Shown piece after piece: positions 20,926-29,444 of a stretch of 64,000 nt of DNA. The translations under genes were made by a program, and so were the position numbers. Numbering within the stretch: position 1 is the first letter of the stretch; each line of letters opens with the position of its first letter. Source of the DNA: Aeromonas tecta (lineage in GTDB: Bacteria > Pseudomonadota > Gammaproteobacteria > Enterobacterales > Aeromonadaceae); NCBI RefSeq assembly GCF_000820185.1, contig NZ_CDCA01000020.1:161760-225759 (forward strand), written 5' to 3'. The notes below the pieces were generated by a model. The model did no database searches. It worked only from the letters and a program-made list of their open reading frames with translations, and was not told the origin of the DNA.

Positions 20926-21783
20926 ATGAATGCAGTCGGGATCGGCATCCTTTATCTGGTGCTGGGCAACATGGTGGCGGTCTTTTCCGATGCGCTGGTC
21001 AAGGTACTGGATCCGAGCCAGCCGGTGTTCCAGTTCGTGTTCTTTCGCCAGCTCTCCGCCGCCCTGCTGCTGACCCCCTGGCTGCTCTGGTCCTGGCGCC
21101 GCAATCCACCGGTCGCCCTCAAGTGGCATCTGCTGCGCGCCCATATCTGGGCCATCGGCGTCTGCCTGATGGTGGTCGCCCTCACCCGGCTGCCGCTCGC
21201 CACCGCCAACGCCCTGTTTTACGCGGCGCCGCTGCTGATGGTGCCACTCGCGGTCTGGCTGGCGGGGGAAGCGCTGTCGCGCCAGAAGGTGGTGACGGCG
21301 CTGATCGGTTTTCTCGGGGTATTGATCGTGCTGCGACCGACCGAGGTGAACTGGGCTGCCCTTGCGGCGCTCGGGGTGGCCCTCTCCATGGCGGTCAACA
21401 ACCTGCTGATCAAGCGGATCCCGCTCAAGCAACCCATCGCCCAGACCCTGTTTTTCACCAACGTACTGAGCATGCCCATCATATTGGCGCTGGCCTGGTG
21501 GGAAGGGGGGGATTGGCAGTGGCAGATGTGGTGGCCTGCGCTCGGCTCATCGGCGCTGATCATGGTCTACGCAGGGCTCTGTGTGGTGGCCTACCGCAAG
21601 GCGGAGGCGAGCAAGATCGCCTCGGCAGAGTACACCGGCCTGTTGATGGCGGTCGCCATCGGGGTCTGGTTCTTCGACGAGCAGCCGGGGTTGCCGCTGC
21701 TGCTGGGGTGTCTGTGCATCATACTGCCGCTCATCGCCATGGCCCGTGGCAAGTCAAAGCCCGTCCCCGAGCCGGTAGGCTAA
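20926..21783 (+). CDS. DMT/EamA family permease
   Basis: 285 residues with ten predicted membrane helices in two EamA halves (the first from ILYLVLGNMVAVFSDALVKVL, the second from LAALGVALSMAVNNLLIKRI). The start at 20926 follows GGGAGGTGGT. Probably a metabolite exporter; the substrate cannot be read. Regulated perhaps by the divergent LysR protein. Confidence 0.85.
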   Translation: MNAVGIGILYLVLGNMVAVFSDALVKVLDPSQPVFQFVFFRQLSAALLLTPWLLWSWRRNPPVALKWHLLRAHIWAIGVCLMVVALTRLPLATANALFYAAPLLMVPLAVWLAGEALSRQKVVTALIGFLGVLIVLRPTEVNWAALAALGVALSMAVNNLLIKRIPLKQPIAQTLFFTNVLSMPIILALAWWEGGDWQWQMWWPALGSSALIMVYAGLCVVAYRKAEASKIASAEYTGLLMAVAIGVWFFDEQPGLPLLLGCLCIILPLIAMARGKSKPVPEPVG

Positions 21784-21793
21784 CCCAACGGCG

Positions 21794-22381
21794 CTAGGAT
21801 AGAGCCAGCAAAGGGGCGACCCGCTGCTGCAAGTGAGGAACCACTTCCCGTTCAAACCAGGGATTCTTGCTGAGCCAGAGGGTGTTGCGCGGCGAGGGAT
21901 GCGGCAACGGTAACCAGGCGGGGCCGTAGTCTGCCCAGTGTCTGACCGTCTCGGTGAGCGTGCCTTTGGCTGCCCGGCCCAGGTAATGGTGCTGGGCATA
22001 TTGGCCAATGAGCAGGGTCAGCTCGATATGGGGTAGCAACATCAATACCTTGTCGTGCCAGGTCGGCGCGCATTCCGGGCGCGGCGGCAGATCCCCCGAC
22101 TTGCCCCGGCCCGGGTAGCAGAGCCCCATCGGCATGATGGCGATGCGTGACTCGTCGTAGAAGGTTTCCTTGTCCACCCCGAGCCAGCGCCGCAATCGAT
22201 CGCCGGAAGGATCGTCCCAGGGAATGCCGCTGGCATGCACCCGGGTGCCCGGCGCCTGGCCGATGATCAGCAAACGGGCACTCTCGGCGCCACAGATCAC
22301 CGGGCGGGGCCCGAGCGGCAAATGGGCCTCGCACAACCGGCAGGCCCGGATCTGTTCAAACAGGATATCGAGTCGATTCAT
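21794..22381 (-). CDS. uracil-DNA glycosylase superfamily protein
   Basis: 195 residues. The motif IIGQAPGTRVHASGIPWDDPSGDRLRRWLG corresponds to the UDG superfamily motif 1 region, and LPLPHPSPRNTLWLSKNPWF to the C-terminal His-Pro-Ser region. An N-terminal CRLCEAHLPLG is present, but the four cysteines of the FeS-type UDG families are not. Start 22381 chosen at MNRLDILFEQIRACRLC. Activity on uracil is not certain. Convergent with the DMT permease gene. Confidence 0.8.
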   Translation of the reverse strand: MNRLDILFEQIRACRLCEAHLPLGPRPVICGAESARLLIIGQAPGTRVHASGIPWDDPSGDRLRRWLGVDKETFYDESRIAIMPMGLCYPGRGKSGDLPPRPECAPTWHDKVLMLLPHIELTLLIGQYAQHHYLGRAAKGTLTETVRHWADYGPAWLPLPHPSPRNTLWLSKNPWFEREVVPHLQQRVAPLLALS

Positions 22382-22482
22382 CGCCCGATGGTAACAGACT
22401 TTCCTGCTCCATCCTGCTTGTGAAACCGCCAGCGGATACTTATCATGCGCGCACATTTGTTTAATTTAATAAACGGAATCCG

Positions 22483-23388
22483 ATGAAGAACTGGATGGGC
22501 CCCGGCAGTGCGGCTCTCTCCTTCGTGCTCTGGGGCATGCTGCCGCTCTATTACCAGTTCATGCCCAAGGTCAACATGTGGGAGCTGCTCTCCCACCGGG
22601 TACTCTGGTCGGTCGTCCTGCTCGGCGGGATCTTCCTGCTGCTCGGGGTGCGCGTGCCCTGGGCACGCCTGCGCAGCGAGCCGCGCCAGCTCGGCCTCAT
22701 CCTGCTGGCGGGCCCCGTCATGTCCATCAGCTGGTGCATGTTCACCTGGTGCCTGACCACGGGCCAGGTGCTGGCCACCAGCCTCGCCTTCTTCATGACC
22801 CCGCTGTTCAACATCGTGTTTGCCGTGCTCTTCCTGAAAGAAAAACTCAGCCCGCAGAAGCATCTGGCGGTCGCGCTGGCGCTGGCGGGCCTCGCCTACA
22901 TGCTGTTCTCCTACGGCCAGCTGCCCTGGTTCTCCCTCATCATGGGGGCCAACTTCGCCTTCTACGGCCTCATCAAGAAGAAGGTGCGCTACGACGCCGG
23001 GGTCAGCCTCTATCTCGAATCCCTGGCGCAGCTCCCCATCGCCCTGCTGGTTATCGGCTATCTGGCCCTGCAGGGCAGCAGCCAGTTTATGGCCGGGGAC
23101 TGGAGCGAGCGCCTGCTGATGATGGGCAGCGCCCCTGCGACCCTGTTGCCGGTTGGGCTGTTCTGCTACGCCGTGGCGCGCACCCGCATGAGCACGGTCG
23201 GCCTGCTGCAATATATCGAGCCGAGCCTCGCCTTCCTGCTCGCCATCTTCTGGTTCGGGGAGATCCCGGATCCGGTGAAATCCGTGGGCTTCGCCTTCGT
23301 CTGGGCCGGCCTGCTGATCAGCCTGCTGATCAGCCTGCTGCCCCTGCATCGGTTAAAACGGAGTCGAGTTCAGTGGAAAGCGTCATGA
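22483..23388 (+). CDS. rarD: RarD protein, EamA family permease
   Basis: 301 residues, about ten membrane helices. The opening ([21 protein letters not shown]) and [22 protein letters not shown] are diagnostic of RarD. E. coli RarD was linked to chloramphenicol sensitivity; the transported molecule is unknown. Its TGA overlaps the ATG of the next gene (ATGA). Confidence 0.92.
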   Translation: MKNWMGPGSAALSFVLWGMLPLYYQFMPKVNMWELLSHRVLWSVVLLGGIFLLLGVRVPWARLRSEPRQLGLILLAGPVMSISWCMFTWCLTTGQVLATSLAFFMTPLFNIVFAVLFLKEKLSPQKHLAVALALAGLAYMLFSYGQLPWFSLIMGANFAFYGLIKKKVRYDAGVSLYLESLAQLPIALLVIGYLALQGSSQFMAGDWSERLLMMGSAPATLLPVGLFCYAVARTRMSTVGLLQYIEPSLAFLLAIFWFGEIPDPVKSVGFAFVWAGLLISLLISLLPLHRLKRSRVQWKAS

Positions 23389-23735
23389 AGGCGGACGTTT
23401 GCACTAATAAACCAACAACTAACTGGTTTATCTATCTGGTGCGCACCAATGCGGGCGCACTTTACGCTGGTATCAGCACGGATCCGGACAGGCGTCTGCG
23501 CCAGCATCAGAGCGGCAAGGGGGCCCGTGCCCTGCGCGGCAAAGGGCCATTGACCTTGGTGTGGCGCCAAGAGGTCGAAGACAAGGGGCAGGCCCTGCGC
23601 CTCGAATATCGCCTCAAGCAGCAGAGCAAGGCCTTCAAAGAGCAACTGGTGCAAACCCCGACCCTGTGGGATGAGTGGAGTCAGCCCTGGCTGACCAGCT
23701 TCTCCAAACCCGAGTCAGTCAGCCCGGCGCCATAA
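23385..23735 (+). CDS. GIY-YIG domain protein (YhbQ/UPF0213 type)
   Basis: 116 residues. A single GIY-YIG nuclease domain: [42 protein letters not shown] with the conserved Y, R and later E ([10 protein letters not shown]). The start overlaps the rarD stop by 4 bp, so the two genes are translationally coupled. DNA-processing role presumed from the family; no cellular role firmly known. Confidence 0.88.
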   Translation: MKADVCTNKPTTNWFIYLVRTNAGALYAGISTDPDRRLRQHQSGKGARALRGKGPLTLVWRQEVEDKGQALRLEYRLKQQSKAFKEQLVQTPTLWDEWSQPWLTSFSKPESVSPAP

Positions 23736-23757
23736 AAAAGACCACCGCAAGCGGTGG
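23734..23757 (-). terminator. terminator of the psp operon
   Basis: Stem CCACCGC / GCGGTGG with a 2-nt loop. Read on the minus strand it is followed by six U residues, 21 bp after the pspG stop. Confidence 0.8.
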
Positions 23758-23777
23758 CCGCAAAGTGCCAGGGAGGC

Positions 23778-23996
23778 CTAACGATAGGGATTGGAGTGCT
23801 TGCGCCTGTTGCTGAGCAACCAGCACACCACCAGCAATAACAGCAGCCAGGGCGCCAGCTTGATGATGAGGGCAAACATGCCAGCCAGGATGCCGAACAG
23901 CACGAAGACCCCGCTCACCAGCAGCATGGCCAGCACGGTAAAACCGGTCAGCGCCATGGTCACCAGCACCAGCATCAAAACAATAAATTCCAGCAT
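23778..23996 (-). CDS. pspG: phage shock protein G
   Basis: 72 residues with two to three membrane helices. The segment GILAGMFALIIKLAPWLLLLL matches PspG of E. coli (GMLALMIKLLPWLLL). Start 23996 has GAGGAG six nucleotides upstream. In E. coli pspG is a separate PspF/sigma54 gene; here it is the third gene of the psp operon, 45 bp after pspC. Confidence 0.82.
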   Translation of the reverse strand: MLEFIVLMLVLVTMALTGFTVLAMLLVSGVFVLFGILAGMFALIIKLAPWLLLLLVVCWLLSNRRKHSNPYR

Positions 23997-24041
23997 GTGT
24001 TGCTCCTCACGCATCTCACTTGCCAGCGGGAAGACTCGGGG

Positions 24042-24248
24042 TCAATCCAGCCAGCGTTTCAACTCACGACGGGGCGGCATCACCAGCACCGCCAGCAGGT
24101 AAGCGGCCAGGGCCAACGGCGGCATCAGGATCAGGGTGAGCAGCGCCACCACCCGCACCGTCACCCTCGAGATCCCCAGCCCGTTGGCCAGACCGGCGCA
24201 CACGCCTGTCAGCTTGCGATGGGCCAGATCTTTGGGCCAGGGTGTCAT
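24042..24248 (-). CDS. pspC: PspC domain protein, short form
   Basis: 68 residues, little more than the PspC domain (RKLTGVCAGLANGLGISRVTVRVVALLTLIL) with its membrane helix; E. coli PspC has ~119 residues with an extra C-terminal region. It senses envelope stress with PspB in E. coli, but no pspB is found here. ATG 2 nt after the pspA stop, with GAGGTG inside the pspA end. Confidence 0.88.
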   Translation of the reverse strand: MTPWPKDLAHRKLTGVCAGLANGLGISRVTVRVVALLTLILMPPLALAAYLLAVLVMPPRRELKRWLD

Positions 24249-24250
24249 GA

Positions 24251-24913
24251 TTACACCTCGACCTTCTGGCCCTTCAGACGGGCCAGTTCACGTTCGATCT
24301 CGTCATTGAGTTCCAGCTCGCGGAACTGGGCCTCGAGGGACGGATTTTGCCCCAGGGTCGCCGCCTCCAGCTGGGCTTCCAGCTGATCCACCCGGCCCTG
24401 AAAGCCGTCGAAACGGGCCATCAGCTCGTGCATGCGCTGGTTGTCGACCTGGGCACGGGCCCGGATCCGGCTGTGGGCAGTCTGCTCGCGCAGGGTCAGC
24501 ATCTTCTGCTTCTCCCGCGCCTCGGTCAGCTTGGCGGCCAGCCGCTCGCTGTCGGCACTGAGCTGGGCCAGCACCTCGGCCACCCTGGCCTTGTCCTGCT
24601 CCAGTTGCTCACATTTTTTGACCTCTGCCAGCTTCTCGGTGAGGGCGGCGCGGGCCAGGTCTTCACGACCCTTCTGGATGGCGAGCTCGGCCTTGGCCGA
24701 CCACTCCTGGATCTGGTGGCGTAGCGCCTGCTGGTGGCGCTCCAACTGCTTCTGCTCGGCGATGATGCGGGCGGCCTGGGTTCTCATCTCGACCTGCACC
24801 TGTTCCATCTCTTCGATCATCAGTCGCAGCATCTTCTCCGGCTCTTCGCTCTTGTCGAGCAGGCTGTGCAGGTTGGCATTGATCACATCGGTCAGGCGGC
24901 TAAATACGCTCAT
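24251..24913 (-). CDS. pspA: phage shock protein A
   Basis: 220 residues, almost all coiled coil (PspA/IM30/ESCRT-III family). N-terminus MSVFSRLTDVINANLHSLLDKSEEPEKMLRLMIEEME is typical. It binds and repairs the inner membrane and, in E. coli, inhibits the activator PspF. First gene of pspA-pspC-pspG, behind a sigma54 promoter. Confidence 0.96.
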   Translation of the reverse strand: MSVFSRLTDVINANLHSLLDKSEEPEKMLRLMIEEMEQVQVEMRTQAARIIAEQKQLERHQQALRHQIQEWSAKAELAIQKGREDLARAALTEKLAEVKKCEQLEQDKARVAEVLAQLSADSERLAAKLTEAREKQKMLTLREQTAHSRIRARAQVDNQRMHELMARFDGFQGRVDQLEAQLEAATLGQNPSLEAQFRELELNDEIERELARLKGQKVEV

Positions 24914-24958
24914 GGTCTGGCTCCTTGTTCATAGGGATGACGTCTCTTCTCATACCGT

Positions 24959-24974
24959 TACAAGAGCCGTGCCA
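24959..24974 (-). promoter_or_regulatory. sigma54 (-24/-12) promoter of pspA
   Basis: On the minus strand the sequence TGGCACGGCTCTTGTA fits the RpoN consensus TGGCAC-N5-TTGC/T, with GG and TTG at the -24 and -12 positions. It lies about 45 bp before the pspA start codon. Psp operons are sigma54 dependent in enterobacteria. Confidence 0.9.
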
Positions 24975-25038
24975 AGATGATTTATCCTTTCTTTACAACT
25001 AGATGGGGGTTGGTAGTGAGAATTCAACAAGCAGAATG

Positions 25039-25074
25039 TGGTGAAAAAAACCAATAGAATGGTGATTTTCACCA
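25039..25074 (-). promoter_or_regulatory. paired palindromic upstream activator sites, probably for PspF
   Basis: Two 15-bp sites, TGGTGAAAAAAACCA (25039-25053) and TGGTGATTTTCACCA (25060-25074), start 21 bp apart, i.e. two helical turns. They lie about 65-115 bp upstream of the sigma54 promoter, where PspF binds in E. coli. Assignment to PspF is inference. Confidence 0.6.
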
Positions 25075-25076
25075 AT

Positions 25077-25099
25077 AAAAAAGGGAGCCGGCGGCTCCC
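25077..25099 (-). terminator. terminator of plsC
   Basis: Stem GGGAGCC / GGCTCCC with a 3-nt loop. On the minus strand it is followed by six U residues, 24 bp after the plsC stop. Confidence 0.9.
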
Positions 25100-25122
25100 T
25101 CAATCACTTAGAGAATTCTGAC

Positions 25123-25851
25123 TCAAGCAGCCGGTCTATGACCCAGCTTGCTGTCCAGCTCGGCCAGCTTGGCCTCCATCCGGGCGCGGCAGTTGTCAGA
25201 CAACTCGCGAATGCCGGCTGCGCCATGCTCCTTGCTGCACAGGGGCGGCAGCATCTCCAGCAAGACTTCACCATTGTCCCAGCGGTTCAGGTCAACCTGA
25301 CCGAAGTAGCTGGAGCAAACGATGGGCACCACTGGTACCTCGGCCTGCACGGCGGTGTGGAAGGCGCCGGCCTTGAACGGCAACAGGCCGCGGCCCTGGG
25401 AGCGGGTCCCTTCCGGGAACATCCAGATGGAGGTGCCGCGGTTCTTGATGCGATCCACCACCTGACCTATGGTGCCGATGGCACGGGAGCGGTTGGATCT
25501 GTCGATCAGCACGTTGCCGGAGAGCCAGAAGATCAGGCCGAAGAACGGCAGCCACAGCAGGCTCTTCTTGCCCACCGCCACCACGCCGGGGCGCACGGCG
25601 CCGGTGACGGTGAAGATGTCGAAGTTGCTCTGGTGGTTGCAGACATAGACCGCCGGGCCGACGTTCTTCACCTCGTCCGGGATGATGACCCTGACCTTGA
25701 GCCCGATCAGCGGGCAGACCGCATGGTACATGCGAGCGAAAACATAGACGTTGTTGGGGTGGCGCGGGCGCACCAGACAGAGCAACAGACCAAACACGAA
25801 CCAGAAGACGAGCAGCAGCGTTAGCAGCAGCACACGGGCAAGTTTGAGCAT
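25123..25851 (-). CDS. plsC: 1-acyl-sn-glycerol-3-phosphate acyltransferase
   Basis: Makes phosphatidic acid from lysophosphatidic acid at the inner membrane. 242 residues: N-terminal membrane helix (LARVLLLTLLLVFWFVFGLL), the catalytic H-X4-D motif NHQSNFD, and the FPEGTRSQGRG motif. In E. coli plsC is next to parC; here it is about 17 kb away from it. Confidence 0.95.
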   Translation of the reverse strand: MLKLARVLLLTLLLVFWFVFGLLLCLVRPRHPNNVYVFARMYHAVCPLIGLKVRVIIPDEVKNVGPAVYVCNHQSNFDIFTVTGAVRPGVVAVGKKSLLWLPFFGLIFWLSGNVLIDRSNRSRAIGTIGQVVDRIKNRGTSIWMFPEGTRSQGRGLLPFKAGAFHTAVQAEVPVVPIVCSSYFGQVDLNRWDNGEVLLEMLPPLCSKEHGAAGIRELSDNCRARMEAKLAELDSKLGHRPAA

Positions 25852-26000
25852 CGAACACCTCGAAATTTAACTCAGCGCAGTATACTGGTCCCCCTTTTAG
25901 CGAACAAGCGTTCGCCAAACAGAACCGACCACAACGGATCCGCCTGGAGAGGCGCAAGCCACCCTCCCGACTTGCCCCACCCGCCATTGGCCGTTAGGAT

Positions 26001-26405
26001 GTGCCCATCTTGATGGACGGGGCGAGCATGATGTTGCAACAACGCGCGGCGAAACGACTCCTGCTGCTGGTCTGCCTGCTGGTGCTCAACTGTGCGGCCC
26101 AGCCGCTGGCCCGGCTAGCCATGCTCGATCACGCCCTCAGCTGCCAGACACTGCCGCAACAGAACAGTGCCGAGGATCAGGATGGCGCCCACCCCCTCAG
26201 CCCGCAGCCAAACAGCTGCCAGCTCAATGGCAAGTGGCTGAGTGCTGCCACCCTGCTCTGCGTCGAGCAACTGTTCTTCGCCATCGCGCTGGTGATAGCC
26301 CTGCTGGCACCGCTCTGGCGCCATACCCCCCCCTTACCGCCCCCCAGGGTCATCTCGCCGCCCGAGCGGCGTCTGCATCTTCGTTTTTGCGTCTGGCGGG
26401 AATGA
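26001..26405 (+). CDS. small membrane protein in the ScsA position
   Basis: Up to 134 residues: hydrophobic N-terminal segment (RLLLLVCLLVLNCAAQPLARLAML), a Cys- and polar-rich middle (SCQTLPQQNSAEDQDG, NSCQLNGKW), a second hydrophobic segment (LFFAIALVIALLAPLW) and a basic tail ending RLHLRFCVWRE. I do not recognise the family firmly. It precedes scsB on the same strand, the position of scsA in the Salmonella copper-tolerance locus. The start is uncertain: GTG 26001 (AGGAT upstream) or ATG at 26028/26031. Confidence 0.55.
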   Translation: MPILMDGASMMLQQRAAKRLLLLVCLLVLNCAAQPLARLAMLDHALSCQTLPQQNSAEDQDGAHPLSPQPNSCQLNGKWLSAATLLCVEQLFFAIALVIALLAPLWRHTPPLPPPRVISPPERRLHLRFCVWRE

Positions 26406-26458
26406 GTTCGGCTGCGTTCTTTTATTAGCCGTCATTCATTTTTTGCGAGACAAAACCG

Positions 26459-28537
26459 ATGTCAAATTTCTTCAAGGCAACCCTGTTACTGGGCTGCTTG
26501 CTGTGGCAATCCTCAGGATTGGCCAGTGACACGGGCTGGCTCACCAGCCCCCAGAACGATCACGCCAAGGTGCGACTGCAAGCCGACCGCAGCCACCCCG
26601 AGCAGACCCGTATCTTGCTCGAAGTCACCCTCGAGTCAGGCTGGAAAACCTATTGGCACAGCCCGGGTGAAGGGGGCATAGCGCCCCAGATACTGTGGGA
26701 TAAACCCGTCAACGATCTGCAGTGGCACTGGCCGGTGCCCCAACACTTCGAGGTGGCCGGGCTCAGCACCCAGGGCTACCAGCAGCATGTCAGCTTCCCC
26801 ATCAGCCTGCACTACCCGGCCGATGAGGCGCTCAGGGGCACCCTGCGCCTCTCTACCTGCAGCAACGTCTGCATCCTGACCGATTATCCCTTCACCCTGG
26901 AGGCGGGTGGCGCGGCGCCAGCCGGTTTCGACTTTGCCTACGCCAAGGGCATGAGCACCCTGCCCCAGTCGCTGCCAACCGGGATCAGCCTGCAGCTCGG
27001 CTATCAGCACAACCAGCTGCAACTGCTGGCGGAGCTGCCTGAAGGGTCGCAATCCGAGAGCTGGCAGATGCCTGCGCTCTTTATCGATGCACTGGAGGGG
27101 GCCGAATTTGGCAAGCCGCAGCTGGAGGTGCAGGGCCGATTGCTGGTTGCCCGGGTGCCGGTCAGCGATGGCTGGCAGGGGGATGCGCCGGACATTCGCG
27201 GCAAGTCGCTCGGCCTGCTGCTCACCAACGGGGAGCAAGCCTGGCAGACCGAGGCCCGCATCGGTGAGCCGCTGACCCTGCCCGGCAAGAGCCAGTCGAT
27301 ATTCTGGTTGCTGGGGGCGGCGCTGCTCGGCGGTCTCATCCTCAATCTGATGCCCTGCGTGCTGCCGGTACTGGCACTCAAGCTAGGCTCCGTGCTGCAA
27401 CAGCAAGACAGGCGACAGGCCGAGGTGCGCAAGCAGTTCCTCGCCGCCAGTGCCGGCATACTCGTCTCCTTCTGGTTGCTAGCGGCCATGAGTACGCTGC
27501 TGCGTGCCACCCAGGGCGCGGTCGGCTGGGGCATCCAGTTCCAGAGCGCCGGTTTCATCGGCTTCATGGTGCTGGTGACGGCGCTGTTTTGCGCCAACTT
27601 GCTGGGGCTGTTCGAGATCCGCCTGCCGAGCAATCTCAGCACCCGGCTCGCCACCAGCGGTGGCAATGGCCTCGGTGGTCACTTCCTGCAGGGCAGCTTC
27701 GCCACCCTGTTGGCGACTCCCTGCTCTGCCCCCTTCCTCGGCACCGCGGTCGCCTTCGCACTGGCGGCCCCCCTGACCGAGCTGTGGCTTATCTTCACCG
27801 CCCTGGGGCTTGGCATGAGCCTGCCCTGGCTTCTGGTGGCGGCCCTGCCACGCCTCGCGCTCTGGTTGCCGAAACCGGGCTGTTGGATGGGGCGACTGCG
27901 CATCCTGCTCGGCCTGATGATGCTGGGCTCCAGCCTCTGGCTGGTCAGCCTGCTCGGCAACCATCTGGGCAGCACAGCGACCTGGTGGCTGATGGCGGGT
28001 CTGTTGCTGGCGCTGCTGATTGGCACCGTCTGGCGCTATGGCATCCGTGGCTTCACCCTGGCATTGTCACTCTCAGCCCTGGTGGGCGCGGCCCTGCTGC
28101 TGGGGGGCGCCTTCACCGCGCAAGGCTCGGCCAGCGTCGATCGGGTGGTCTGGCAGCCCTTGTCGGAACAGGCTATCACTCAGGCATTGGCGCAGAACAA
28201 GCGGGTCTTCGTGGATGTCACCGCCGACTGGTGCGTAACCTGCAAGGCCAACAAATACAATGTGTTGCTGCGCGATGAGGTGCAAGACGCCCTCTCGGCC
28301 CCCGATGTGGTGGCCCTGCGCGGTGACTGGAGCAAACCCAGCGACGCCATCGCCGCCTTCCTGCGCAAACGCAGTGCGGCCGCCGTCCCCTTCAACCAGA
28401 TCTACGGCCCCGGTCTGCCGGCGGGAGAGACGCTCTCCCCGCTGCTCGACAAGGCTGATCTGCTGACTATCTTGCGCCGCGCCGCCTCAGCCGAAGGCGA
28501 CGGGCAGACCACCCCATTCCTAGGAGAAAAGAAATGA
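26459..28537 (+). CDS. scsB: ScsB, DsbD-family thiol reductase
   Basis: Transfers electrons across the inner membrane to periplasmic thiol proteins. 692 residues: signal peptide, N-terminal periplasmic domain with a Cys pair (LRLSTCSNVCILTDYPF), eight-helix core (~275-570) with LNLMPCVLPVLALKLG and LLATPCSAPFLGTA, and a C-terminal thioredoxin-like domain with DWCVTCKANKYNV (~590). The N-terminal domain is of ScsB rather than DsbD type. ATGA overlap with scsC. Confidence 0.92.
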   Translation: MSNFFKATLLLGCLLWQSSGLASDTGWLTSPQNDHAKVRLQADRSHPEQTRILLEVTLESGWKTYWHSPGEGGIAPQILWDKPVNDLQWHWPVPQHFEVAGLSTQGYQQHVSFPISLHYPADEALRGTLRLSTCSNVCILTDYPFTLEAGGAAPAGFDFAYAKGMSTLPQSLPTGISLQLGYQHNQLQLLAELPEGSQSESWQMPALFIDALEGAEFGKPQLEVQGRLLVARVPVSDGWQGDAPDIRGKSLGLLLTNGEQAWQTEARIGEPLTLPGKSQSIFWLLGAALLGGLILNLMPCVLPVLALKLGSVLQQQDRRQAEVRKQFLAASAGILVSFWLLAAMSTLLRATQGAVGWGIQFQSAGFIGFMVLVTALFCANLLGLFEIRLPSNLSTRLATSGGNGLGGHFLQGSFATLLATPCSAPFLGTAVAFALAAPLTELWLIFTALGLGMSLPWLLVAALPRLALWLPKPGCWMGRLRILLGLMMLGSSLWLVSLLGNHLGSTATWWLMAGLLLALLIGTVWRYGIRGFTLALSLSALVGAALLLGGAFTAQGSASVDRVVWQPLSEQAITQALAQNKRVFVDVTADWCVTCKANKYNVLLRDEVQDALSAPDVVALRGDWSKPSDAIAAFLRKRSAAAVPFNQIYGPGLPAGETLSPLLDKADLLTILRRAASAEGDGQTTPFLGEKK

Positions 28538-29274
28538 AACCGACCCTGCGCAGCTTGACCCTGATCGCCTCCCTCTCCGCCAGCCTGCTGGCCCCGGCCC
28601 TGCACGCGGCCCCCTTCACCCCGGAGCAGGAGACCCGCATCAAGGAGCTGATCCGCGAGACCCTGGTCGCCAACCCGAAGATCCTCGACGAGGCGGCCGA
28701 ATCCTGGGAGAAGCAGAACGCCGCCGCCCAGGAGGCCCAGCTCGGTGACTTCATCAAGGGCAACAAGGACGTGCTGTTCAACAGCGCCACCAGCCCGCGG
28801 CTCGGCGCCAAGAACCCCAAGCTGACCCTGGTGCTGTTCACCGACTACAACTGCCCCTACTGCAAGCAGTTCGATCCCCAGGTGACCAAGCTGCTCAAGG
28901 CCTACCCGAACGATCTGGGACTGGTTATCAAGTTGCTGCCGTTCAAGGGACAAACCTCCGCCAAGGCGGCCCAGTACAGCCTGACCCTGTGGCAACAGGA
29001 TCCGGCCCGTTTCCTCCCGCTGCATGACAAGCTGATGAGCAAGCAGGGCATGCTGACCGAGGCGGACATCAACAAGGCGCTGGCCGCCACCGGCAACGTG
29101 GCGCTCAAACCCGATGCCAAGGCCACCGAGGAGCTACGTAACAGCCTGCGCATCGGCACCTTGCTCGGGGTGCAAGGCACTCCGGCGACCCTGATCGGCA
29201 ACCAGCTGGTACCCGGCGCCCTCTCCTACGAGCAGCTGGATCAGCTGGTAAAGACAGAATTGGCGAAGCTGTAA
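28534..29274 (+). CDS. scsC: ScsC, DsbA-family thiol oxidoreductase
   Basis: 246 residues: signal peptide (MKPTLRSLTLIASLSASLLAPALHA), a helical N-terminal oligomerisation region (EQETRIKELIRETLVANPK), and a DsbA/DsbG-like domain with the redox motif FTDYNCPYCKQFD and the cis-Pro loop GVQGTPATLIGNQ. Partner of ScsB in copper and oxidative stress tolerance. Its last ~48 codons are repeated just downstream. Confidence 0.93.
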   Translation: MKPTLRSLTLIASLSASLLAPALHAAPFTPEQETRIKELIRETLVANPKILDEAAESWEKQNAAAQEAQLGDFIKGNKDVLFNSATSPRLGAKNPKLTLVLFTDYNCPYCKQFDPQVTKLLKAYPNDLGLVIKLLPFKGQTSAKAAQYSLTLWQQDPARFLPLHDKLMSKQGMLTEADINKALAATGNVALKPDAKATEELRNSLRIGTLLGVQGTPATLIGNQLVPGALSYEQLDQLVKTELAKL

Positions 29275-29441
29275 TGAGGACACTATCCATGGAACTGCGT
29301 TCATACAGTCAGCGCATCGGCACCTTGCTGGGGGTGCAAGGCACTCCGGCGATCCTGATCGGCAACCAGCTGGTACCAAGCGCCCTCTCCTACGAGCAGC
29401 CGGATCCGTTGGTGAAAACCGAACTGGCCAGGTTGGGATAA
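29131..29441 (+). repeat. diverged partial tandem duplication of the scsC 3' end
   Basis: 29131-29274 (scsC end) is repeated at 29292-29441. The peptides RIGTLLGVQGTPATLIGNQ and RIGTLLGVQGTPAILIGNQ show the relation; the DNA copies differ at many positions, and the second is one codon longer near its start. Confidence 0.9.
29289..29441 (+). pseudogene. 50-codon ScsC C-terminal fragment
   Basis: An ATG with AGGA eight nucleotides upstream opens a frame that repeats the C-terminal end of ScsC (TLLGVQGTPAILIGNQLVPS, SYEQPDPLVKTELARLG). It lacks signal peptide and CPYC motif, so it cannot be a working oxidoreductase. It may still be translated, since the ribosome-binding site that should serve scsD is in front of it. 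Confidence 0.85.
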
Positions 29442-29444
29442 CCC

